A stretch of DNA of 64,000 bases from Vitellaria paradoxa. Lineage: Eukaryota; Streptophyta; Magnoliopsida; Ericales; Sapotaceae. How positions within the stretch are numbered: position 1 is the first letter of the stretch; every line of letters begins with the position of its first letter. Shown here in pieces: positions 1-9,466 of this stretch. The notes beneath the pieces are model-generated. The model did no database searches. It had not been told where the DNA came from and saw only the letters and a list, made by a program, of their open reading frames with translations. A program made the translations under genes and the position numbers. The stretch is taken from contig CM034242.1 of assembly GCA_019916065.1 (NCBI GenBank), forward strand, positions 9,740,879-9,804,878, given 5' to 3'.

Positions 1-800
1 TTTACTAAATAACAAAAACATTAATTTAAATAATTAGTTATTAAAATTGAGTTTTATATTTTTTTTAGTTATGAAATTAATTTAATAATAAGTTTTACTA
101 ATTAATTTACGAAAGATGAATAGTTTGAATAATTAATTTTAAAATTTAAATTTTACATATTTCTATTTTAGTCTTGAAAATTGTTTTAATCAAAAAATTT
201 TTCATTAATAGAAACATTAGTTTGGATAATTAATTTTAAAAATCAAATTTTATGTATTTATTTGATTTAATAATAAATTTTACTAATTGATTAAGGGAAA
301 TATAAATAGTTTGAATAATTAGTTCTAAAATTTAAATACTATGTATTTTCTTTAAGTCTTAAAAATTGATTTACTGACAATTTTACTAATTAGCGGAAAA
401 TTTTTATATTTATTTTTTAGTCATAAAAATTGATTTAATCAAATATTTATTAGACTAATTATCCAAATTAATATTTTTGTTACTTAGTAAAACTTTTTTA
501 CCAAATTAATTTTCATAACTAAAATATAAATATATAAAATTCCATTTTAACTTTAGAACTAAATATTCAAACTATTCATTTTTCGTTAATTAATAAATCA
601 ATTAATAAATTAAATTTGTTATATCAAATTTTCAAGACTAGAAGATAAATATAAAAAATTCAAATTTTAAAATTAATTATCTAAATTCTATTAATTACTA
701 AATCAATAAGTAGATTTTATTATTAGAGTAAATGTTATGACCAAAAATTAAATTTATTTAAATTTTAAAATTAATTATTCAAATTACTTATAGTTTTTGT
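1..800. repeat. Long AT-rich foldback (inverted-repeat) element, left edge cut by window
   Basis: The left part (about 100-420) carries repeated phrases of the type 'tagtttgaataattaatttt ... agtcttgaaaatt'. The same phrases return on the opposite strand at about 430-790: for example 120-195 pairs with 605-695, and 290-345 pairs with 540-600. The two arms are each built of roughly 100-bp sub-repeats and meet near 430. This resembles a foldback or MULE-type MITE without coding capacity. The arms are imperfect, so the insertion is old. Exact ends and target duplication were not found. Confidence 0.6.
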
Positions 801-1041
801 ATTTTGATTACTATTATTATATTAATATTTAAAAAAAAGAACAAAATTTAGTTTTATGAGAAAGTGAATAGATAAAAATAAATGATAACTTAAAAGTTGA
901 TCCATTACATGAATAATAAATATCACATTTAATTTCTTATAAAATTAAACAATGGTAAAACTGTTGACATATAAAAATTATATTAAATGCATTTTAACAT
1001 TAACAAATCTTGCTCTGCTATTATTATTATCTTATTAAGCT

Positions 1042-1094
<53 letters not shown>

Positions 1095-2257
1095 CACAAA
1101 CATAATTCAGAAAGCTCATTCGAGACATAAAGTATTTAAGTCAGCTTCTTTCATATTATCTAATCTATATGGAGTCGATACCCTCCTCCTAACATAGCTA
1201 AGGCCATGTTTATTCAATCGATTTGGAAGGAAGAATTAGATATACAGTGTGTGTTTGAAGTGTGAAATTTAGCAAAAATAAATTTTTAACTTTCTTCAAA
1301 TTTTTTTAATTTTTTAAACTTTTTTCACCCCAAAATTCTTTAACTTTTACCAACTTTTTTCAATTTTTTTTAAATTTTTTTCACACTTTTAAAAAAAACA
1401 CATCAAGCACTCAATAATTCAAAATTTACTTAATTACTTTTATTTTTTATTTTTTTATTTTACCAAAATTTGACATTCTAAATAGTCACATAGTATAAAG
1501 TAAGCTTACAAAAGTGGTGTTTTTTTCTTTTTCATTTTTATTTTTTTAATTTTGAGTCGGGATGATATATTAGAGATTACATTAATGACTCATGTGATGT
1601 CATACATCTCCATGACTAGATTTTTTTTTTTTTTTTTGGGCGAAAATTCAAAAGAACAAAACTATCCTTTATCTGTTAAATAAAATTTTTTTATCCCATT
1701 TTATATTTTACTAATAAATAAAAAAAACAAATCATGCAAACAATTAGTTTTATATTATATTCAATCTCATATAATATCATACAATATTACTTATTTCCCA
1801 TTATCCTCTTCCTTAATCAAAGTGGCAACAACTCCTTGGATATAAGACTGTCAATGGGGGAGGTCTGAATCAGATCCGTTAAATGAAGATTCAATCCAAA
1901 TCTAATAATAATATATACAATCCAAATCTAAAAGTAATCATGCCAATCCTACAAAATTTAGACCCGATCTATTTTGAATAATAAGTTCATTACTAATGAA
2001 AGATCCAATCTATTTAGGCTATGTTTAAATCAAGAATTTTTCAAAGAAAAAATGATAAAAATTCAAAATTTCTTATCTTATTTGTTTGTGATAAAAAATG
2101 TAAAACAAAAAAACATGGAATTTGAGAAATTATAAATAATTAAATTGAAAAATTAATTTATTGATGAATATATTTTATTTTATTATATTTTTTAATCAAT
2201 CAAATTAAGTAAAAACAATGGATGCATTTTATTTTAAAAAATTTTATATTTTTTTGG
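801..2257. other. AT-rich intergenic DNA with a (TA)n tract
   Basis: No gene is visible. A pure (TA)n microsatellite lies at about 1046-1091. The stretch 1200-1480, rich in short 'aaatttttt' and 'aactttttt' phrases, resembles 38340-38520 in this window (both include 'cacatcaa(g/a)cactcaataa'), so it is probably a dispersed MITE-like repeat. A poly(T) run at 1621-1638 followed by a short unique sequence could be the tail of a retroposon on the minus strand, but nothing coding follows it. Confidence 0.45.
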
Positions 2258-2706
2258 GTAAACTATACCTACCTCCCTTTAACATTTGAGCAATTAAATT
2301 TAGTATCACAATATTTAAAAGTTACATTTACCTTCCTTATTTTAAAATGTTGTTAATATTGAGCTCCTTCCAATAAAATTAGTCATTGAAACTTAATATA
2401 AAATTTCAAATTGATTAAAAATTTATGTATTTTTCTTAATTTACCCCTTCTTTTCCATATCTAGTTTTCTTTACAAAAATTCTTTTAACTTTTAGTTATT
2501 TTTTATTTATTTTTAATAATTAGTTTTAATGATTTAAAGAATTTTAATTAGTTTGATATTTTATATTAAGTTTTAATGACTGATTTTATTAGAATGGAAT
2601 CAATGTTAATAATATTTCAAAATAACGGAGGTAAATGTAACTTTTAAATATTATGGTGCTATGTATAATTACCAAAATATTAAAGAAAAATAGATGTAAT
2701 TTATTT
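2258..2706. repeat. Foldback/MITE element with about 165-bp inverted arms
   Basis: The left arm (about 2262-2428) and the reverse complement of the right arm (about 2537-2704) align over their length, sharing the core 'atatttaaaagttacattta' and, further in, 'aaacttaatataaaat'. I judge about 80% match by eye. The roughly 100-bp loop holds no ORF. This is typical of non-autonomous foldback DNA elements common near plant genes. Confidence 0.7.
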
Positions 2707-3687
2707 TTTTTTTCTTTTTCTTTTATATTTTTTTCCCTTACATTTTCTTACACGAAACACAAAACCTAAATTTTGTCAACTGATGAGTACAGTAAGAAAG
2801 TCCAATAGCGAGGGTCAGTTCTACATACTTTCATGGGATCCAGCCAAGTCACCAGCAACTAATGGGGCAGCCATCATCATCCTGATCAAATACAATGACT
2901 CTGGTAAAAGGCATAGTGACAGACATTCAATTTATTTCCCAACTTTGGAGAAACAAATAAGTACCATATGACTCTCTCTCTCTCTCTCGTGCATTAATTT
3001 AATTCTCTGTGTGGTGGGATTCTAGGAATTTATAAAATATTTAAACTAGAATTTTCAATCTCGTTCAACATATCAACGGCCAGGATAAATAATAATAATA
3101 ATATTATAATAATAATAATAATAATAATAAAATTGTTAGTGTTTTTTCCCCTAATTTGAAGGCTGCTTATCTAGACTACTTGACTACCAATTGGGAGTAA
3201 TGCTTACCTGCGTTGACTGCCTACTGAAAGGGGGTGGGGTTTGACGAAAGCCTTGGTGCGTTGTGGCCAAACGTGAAGTTGTTGTAGGTTAATTCCCCTT
3301 GTCAATTAATTGCCCATCGCTAGTGCCTCTCTCCCTCTTGATAGAAAGGCGAGCCTGACAGTGGTCATGTTGTCAATTGTATAATATAGAATGTTTAGGA
3401 AATTAAATTAAAATTTAATTATTTAAGTATTTATTTTAATTAAAAATACATAAATACATTTAAACAATTAAACTTTAAATTAATACTTTAAAAAATTAAT
3501 ATTACTGAATTAACATCAAACCCAATGTCAATCCCAAAATCCATTTTGATTCAGATGTAGGTACAACCACCCAATGGATGGCTGGCTAGGAAGGCTAATA
3601 CGGCTATAACCCAAGCACAATTAATTGATTGCATCATATCTCATTTCATTTCAATATTTATTTGGTTTGGCAGGCTTTGATCTTCTG
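2707..3687. other. Intergenic DNA with (TC)n and (AAT)n microsatellites
   Basis: A (TC)n run sits at about 2972-2988 and an (AAT)n run at about 3090-3130. The open frame at 2783-2971 (62 codons) has no recognisable similarity, no splice context and no neighbouring exon, and I do not consider it a gene. Nothing else is supported here. Confidence 0.4.
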
Positions 3688-3781
3688 CTAGCGTAATTTA
3701 TAATTCAGTGATTAAGAGTTTCTCTTGTCCGTTCATGAGTCGGTTCGAGTCTTCCCCTTCTCCTTATTAAAAAAAAAAAAA
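3688..3781 (+). mobile_element. SINE-like retroposon (tRNA-type B box, oligo-A tail)
   Basis: The unit contains GGTTCGAGTC at 3742-3751, which matches the RNA polymerase III B-box consensus, and ends in an oligo-A tail at about 3769-3781. The 5' A box is poorly preserved. Size and structure fit a short plant SINE. It is short, and no target duplication could be confirmed. Confidence 0.4.
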
Positions 3782-5851
3782 ACTTTACCCTTAAAAAAAA
3801 GACATTAAATATATTGATATATTTATATAATAATATAATTTATGATGTGATATTTATATATTTTTAATTATTGATTTTATTTAACGGTCAAAATTAGTTC
3901 TTTTTCTCTATATTTTGATTGTCTTTCCGTTTGCTTCGCATGAAAATATAATCTTTTAGTCTTCACATTTTTTTAATATTTTTTATATATAAAAGTTTTT
4001 AAATTAATATTCTAAAAATTTTGATAATATTTATAATAAATAATAAAATTTTACACATTTATTAAATAATGTACGGATATCTATTAGACAAAATTAATTA
4101 AATTTTTTATTTTGAAAATGATATTTAAACTTTAATTTTTTAAAATTTTATTAAAATAAATATTTAAATTAAAATTTTAATTTTAATGTATCTAATACTT
4201 AAATCTAAATAATTTACACGTCAAATTATATTGTTGTGCCTTTAAGGTGGGAGAATTACTAATAATTAAAGTTTTCAATTTACTTTCTATATGTATCCTA
4301 TTCAAATGGGGGAAATATTTCTGAGTTGGAAGTATTATCCTCAGCAGTCTGCGGTTCCTTCTCAGCATAAGTGGACTCTGAGGTGAATCCCCCCCCCCTT
4401 CCCCCAAAAAAAAAATTTCAATAAATTAACCCTTCCCAATATATATATATATAATAACATTTTTTTTTTGTATAGTTCGCAAATTTTATAACCTAATTAA
4501 TTTTTCAAAATTCTTAACCTAATTCATCAACTATGATTAACAACTTGCAACAAATTAAAAATAAAAAATATTTAATCCAAATTTGAAATGACTAAAATAT
4601 ATATATATATATATATATATATAATAAGATAGTTTTTAAAAATATTTTTCTTACAAATTAAGATCTAATGACTAAAAATTATTTTTTCTTTTATTTAATA
4701 ATTGAAATCATTTTTATATTTTTAATTTTTCACTTAATTTTTATTTTAGTGGATCCCACTATTATTAATATCACAAAACAGTTTGGATATTTTAAATTTT
4801 ACCATATTTCAAAAGTGAAGATTATATACGAATCAAAGCTGCCAATTTAAAATTCCGCTCGTTTCTAGAAAGTTAAACCTCTCAAATTAAAATACTATAA
4901 TTTATCTTTTCTTTTATGATACTCATCAAAAATTAATTTGAGAGAGAGAGAGAGAGATCCAAATATATGTAGTAACTGTTGGAGCTTAAAGTTTAAAAAA
5001 AAAATTAAAATTTTTGAATTATCATAATTTTTTTGATTCGAATTTTTTATCCAAAGTTTCAATTATACAAAAAAAAAAAATTTAATACTAATCTTGTTTA
5101 GAGTACTGTAAATACTAGTTATTACTAGTGTAAACATATTTGCAACCTAAATTCTGTAAAATAATTTTAAGCCCATTATAAATAGGGGAACCCACGAATC
5201 AAACTGAGTTTGACTTAAAAAAAAAAAAAAAGAAAAAAAATTCGGCACGAGCTTGATTTGTAAGATCAATAAGTCGAATTCAATCTTATCAAATAACTTG
5301 TTATGAATTTGAGCCTAAACTCGAGTCCACACGTACTCGGCTTGCGCACGGTTCAATCAATTATATTATTTGTTATAATATTAACACTCAAGACGACGTT
5401 GCTTTATCCCAAAATAAATTTTATTCCTTTAAATTCTCACTTCCCTTACTTCTACTTCAACTTTGACATTGCAAGCCTAGTTGTCAAGTGTAACTTTCGT
5501 TCATATATCTTTAGATATGCATACGAAGTTTTTTTTTTGGGGGGAACTTCTAAAACTTACTTTTTGGTTATTCGTTATTATATATTGATAATGTTTTACA
5601 AATATATTTTTTACTAAATATAATTTATAGTATTAGTTATAATTTCTTTAAAACTAAATTTAGTCTACTCGTTGCGTCAACTTCAAACAAATAATAAAAT
5701 ATATGTGCCCGGATGGGTCAATAAAGATGTCTTTGTTCATATCTCAAAATCTAATACCTCTAGTTCCCCACTTGGCCTCCCTAGTCCCTTAGTGGAAGAA
5801 AAAGGTGGCAATTCTCACGTCTATCTTGCTTGCCCCTCTCAATAACTCAGC
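3782..5851. other. AT-rich intergenic DNA upstream of EXLB1
   Basis: No gene is supported. The stretch contains (TA)n tracts (about 4440-4453, 4600-4622), a C10 run near 4390 and a (GA)n tract near 4941-4956. Short open frames at 4192-4407, 4668-4850 and 5303-5617 have AT-driven composition and no family signature. Confidence 0.4.
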
Positions 5852-5858
5852 TATAAAT
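5852..5858 (+). promoter_or_regulatory. TATA box of the expansin-like gene
   Basis: TATAAAT lies 124 bases before the ATG at 5976, in a C/T-rich context. Transcription would be expected to start about 30 bases downstream, near 5880-5890, giving a leader of roughly 90 nt. Confidence 0.6.
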
Positions 5859-5975
5859 ACGGGTCTCGTCTGTGAACATTCCATCTCAAAATCTTCTTCC
5901 CATTCAGCATTTCTACGACTATAGCCCTCTTTCTTTTGTTATCCTCTCTAAATTTTAGCGTGTTTGACCAAAGAA

Positions 5976-7340
5976 ATGGGTTTCGCAGCCAAAAGCTATT
6001 GCACACTTATTTACGCCGTGGTGCTGTTGCCAGCACTTTGTTACTCCGAATACACTTACGTGCCTTCTAGAGCAACCTACTACGGCAGCCCCGACTGCTT
6101 GGGTACTCCAAGTACGTAACCCTCTCCGGCGTGTGTTTATATATATATATATATATAAACATCTATGGTTACATGTATATGTGTATTAAATTCAGTATGT
6201 TTCTATGCTTAAAATTTAACTACACTAATTATAACTGGTTTAATAACATGTAAATTAGCTGGAGCTTGTGGGTATGGCGACTATGGAAGAACAGTCTATG
6301 ATGGCAATGTGGGAGGCGTCTCTAGGTTGTACAGGAATGGAACTGGCTGTGGTGCATGCTACCAGGTAATTAAGGGATATGCTATACTATCGAAATTACA
6401 TTAGAGAGAGAAAAAGAGAGAGAGAGAACGATGTGGAAGGCCTATAAAAAAAAAATACATTTTTATTCCACAAGTATCTTTACTACATCATTTTGGTTCT
6501 AGATTTTACAAGGAAATGATAGTACCATGGCATTTTCCATCAATAATACGACTTCAAAACTCCTTTTTAACACCGCTAAAGAGGTGGTAGATCTGGTGCT
6601 CTGGCATCAATAACGGCCGTTATTTGTTTTGCTAATACTATATAGGTTAGGTGCAAGGTGCCACAAGTTTGCAGCGAAGATGGAGTGAGGGTAGTGGCGA
6701 CAGACTACGGCGAAGGGGACAACACAGACTTCATTCTAAGCACTCGAGCCTACTCGAGGTTAGCTCGTCCCGAGGCGGCCAAGGAGTTGTTTGCTTATGG
6801 GGTGGTTGACATAGAATACCAGAGAGTTCCCTGTCAGTACCCAGGTTTCAATCTCATGGTCAAGGTCCACGAGAACAGCAGGTTCCCTGAGTACCTAGCC
6901 ATAGTCATCTTGTTCCAAGGTGGCCTAACTGACATCACCGCTGTTGAATTGCGGCAGGTAAAATCTACACCAAATAAAATTAAGTGAACTAGGCACAGGA
7001 ACAATGTGAAAATGACCATTGAATCAGGCCCAGACTTTAAGATTTAAGCCAACCCGCTTTTTAGAGATTATGGAACTCCTTTAGCTACCACTTTAATGCA
7101 TATATATATATATATATATGTTTATATATGTTCTTGATGCAGGCCGACTGCCAGCAATGGAGGGGCATGCGAAAGGCCTATGGTGCAGTATGGGACATGC
7201 CTAACCCACCAGCAGGAGCGCTAAATTTCAGAGTCCAAGTGAGTGGCAGGGGAGAGCCCAAGTGGGTACAGCTGAATATTATGATGCCTAGTGAATGGAA
7301 GGCAGGGGCTGCTTATGAAACAGCTAATCAGCTTAATTAA
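5976..7340 (+). CDS. EXLB1: Expansin-like B1, four exons, complete (250 aa)
   Basis: Exons are 5976-6111, 6259-6365, 6646-6957 and 7143-7340, all with GT-AG borders and continuous frame, giving 250 aa, the length usual for expansin-like B proteins. A signal peptide (about residues 1-24, hydrophobic VVLLPALCYS end) leads into the double-psi beta-barrel domain. That domain holds the conserved YGSPDCLGTP, CGYGDYGRTV and NGTGCGACYQVRC stretches, with their cysteines. The C-terminal grass-pollen-allergen-like domain follows (about 150-240, with FRVQVSG and PSEWKAGAAYE). The HFD motif of true alpha and beta expansins is absent, as is normal for the EXL families, so wall-loosening activity cannot be assumed. 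The protein should be secreted to the cell wall. Similarity favours EXLB over EXLA because of the YGVVDIEYQRVPC and MRKAYGAVWDM stretches. The codon split by intron 1 restores a Thr. Confidence 0.93.
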
Positions 7341-7493
7341 GCCCTATAGAATCCCAATATTAGATATCTAATGTATGGAGAGCAGGAAGAGAACTGCTCT
7401 TAAATATATTATTTCCTTGGTGTTCTAATTCAGTCGTTGTTGAAGTTGTTTGTGTGTTTTCTAAAGGGTTAAGAGCTAGAGCCCTTTTTATTC

Positions 7494-7500
7494 TGAATAA
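7494..7500 (+). terminator. Probable polyadenylation signal of EXLB1
   Basis: An AATAAA hexamer lies about 155 bases past the stop codon, following a T-rich stretch, which is consistent with the 3' end of the EXLB1 transcript. Confidence 0.4.
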
Positions 7501-7510
7501 AGAGTTGGAT

Positions 7511-8729
7511 TGTGTTACTGTGTTTAGTGAGAATGAGTAAAAGTTTCACTTAAACAGATCTTATGGGGAATATAATGGGCAAAATGAAGAATGCCTGAAA
7601 TTAATAAGTGTGGTGACAAGTAATTCAGGGCTCCTAAGTAACCATCAGAAAGAACAAATCCAGATACAAGAAACAACCAAGATAGATATATTTTCAGGGT
7701 ATCCAACCCATTTACCACACATTAAAATAAAGCTTGCCATGCAAAACCTTCACAAATAACCCGTTCACCAACTCAAGTACTCATTTGCCGCATATCATAC
7801 ATACCCACTCCATACTAAATCAGCAACACATGAAGAAAGCTGTAGAGGAGGTATCGGAAAAGCAGACAGTTAAATTCTTTTCTTCCTTTGGAGAAAGAAA
7901 CCATATGAAGGCAACCAAGTTAACATTTTAGGATTTCCTTTTCTGGAGTTATTAATTCAGTTACAATATGTACAGCAGAAAATGCATTTTTTGCTAGGTG
8001 TGATGACCTGACCTGCAGAGAGAGTAGTCTACCGGGAAAAAATTACTACCAACTCTACAGCAGAATCAAAACATTCAGGCAAGGTCTGTATCTAATCACA
8101 AAATGTGCTACCTGGAATACAACCAGAAAAACCACTGTCAAAACACTGCTGTACAACCTAATGTTTGAGCCACCAGTGCCTCAGAATACGATCCCCAAGT
8201 TCCCAATAGACTCTAACATTTTCTAATCCTACTTTTATATTCTCTTCATCATCTTCCATCAAAGCCAAAGCCTCCCCATCTGAACAAAACCATAGCCAAA
8301 CATTGAAATTAGTGATGAAATGTAAAATTTTTACAAACATAGATGTAAATAAGATTGTGCACATGGACAGACATGTCTGATTCGGTATTTACATCAAAGA
8401 CAAAGGAAATCAATGATTTGCGAGGGCAGACAGTCCATGCAGATAGAACTAAGGTTTATCTGTGTGCATTCTCCTCCCTTGGCAAGTGGCACTGTGAAAT
8501 CACACTAATCAGCAATTGACCCCTTCAATTTGGGCAACGCTCACACTGACAACGACATAATTAGACAACCTGTTGTGGGTGAATGGATCAAGAAAATGTC
8601 ATGTTACAAAAGAAACGTAACAGCCACACCGTCCTCTTCGTTTCAACTTCTCATCTTTTACTAAATTCAAGAGGCAAAAGTCTCTTAGGGAGTTGAGTCT
8701 ACGGGTCTACCTGCCCAATATTCTTATCC
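7511..8729. other. Non-coding stretch between EXLB1 and the coding-like fragment
   Basis: The short frames here (7524-7718, 7734-7931, 8158-8364) show no family signature. The base composition is less AT-skewed than the intergenic DNA to the left, so parts may be untranslated or former transcript sequence, but nothing specific is supported. Confidence 0.35.
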
Positions 8730-8970
8730 TCAAGTGATATCCTTAACCCACCAATATAACATCACGACATCTCCGCCAAACATCATCACGCTGTCATTAT
8801 AAGCTCCCTCCTCTGTTGAGATTCCCATAGCCGACAAGGGTCTCTCAGCCAATCTTGTAATGCCATCAAAGACTGGTCCACATGCAAGTGCCATATGGTA
8901 ATAAAAATTTGGTGCCCTAACACCAACTATAATGCCAGTGTCAGTGCTTAGTCTCTTAAAAGTATAAATT
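8730..8970 (-). pseudogene. Unrecognised coding-like fragment (about 75 codons, minus strand)
   Basis: On the minus strand a frame stays open from about 8967 down to a TGA at 8730-8732. Its translation has protein-like composition, including GIIVGVRAPNFYYHMALACG and, further on, ITRLAERPLSAMGISTEEGA. That balanced residue use is unusual for random AT-rich DNA. The first Met that would allow initiation is internal, and a possible splice acceptor (TTTTAAG) lies just upstream. I do not recognise the family. It may be the last exon of a decayed gene or a captured fragment. It lies downstream of the SUVH stop codon on the same strand, so an alternative 3' exon is also possible. Confidence 0.3.
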
Positions 8971-8997
8971 TAAAGGGGGGAAGCCCTAGTGGTTGGG

Positions 8998-9293
8998 TTC
9001 TCTCTCTCTCTCTCTCTCCTGTCACATTTATAAGCTTAGGAATCATGTGGATTCCTTTGCATGAAAATGGCATTTTCATGTACATGTGCCTTCAAATCTC
9101 TCTCTCTCTCTCTCCTGTCACATTTTAAGCTTAGGAATCATGTGGATTCCTTTGCATGAAAAATGGCATTTTCATGTACATGTACCTTCAAATCTCTCTC
9201 TCTCTCTCTCTCCTGCCACATTTATAAGCTTAGGAATCATGTGGATTCCTTTGCATGAAAATGGCATTTTCATGTACATGTACCTTCAAATCT
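8998..9293. repeat. Three-copy tandem repeat, about 96-99 bp per unit
   Basis: Three near-identical units each consist of a (TC)n tract, CTGTCACATTT, AAGCTTAGGAATCATGTGG, ATTCCTTTGCATG, a GAAAATGgCATTTTC palindrome, ACATGTACATGT-like sequence and TTCAAATC. The shared TTCAAATC ends fall at 9091-9098, 9187-9194 and 9286-9293. The units differ by only a few bases, so the amplification is recent. It lies 170 bases past the stop codon of the minus-strand SUVH gene, in or near its 3' UTR. Confidence 0.9.
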
Positions 9294-9466
9294 GTGTGCC
9301 TCTGCTGAGAGACCCCAAGTAAATGCTGCCATTGATTCATTACAAAATATCACAAAAAGTAAATAATAAATCAAGCACCATGATGCAGACAATGTAGTCA
9401 AAGGGAACTTACATTGAGAAAAACAAGTCTCAACTTCTTGAAAACCCAATCTTGTTTCTTTCTGCC

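Noticed and set aside
2783..2971. 62-codon plus-strand open frame
   Set aside because: No similarity, no splice or promoter context, and surrounded by repeats.
3090..3130. Regularly repeated AAT units considered as a possible array
   Set aside because: Simple microsatellite; no spacers or conserved repeats as in CRISPR, and the DNA is plant nuclear.
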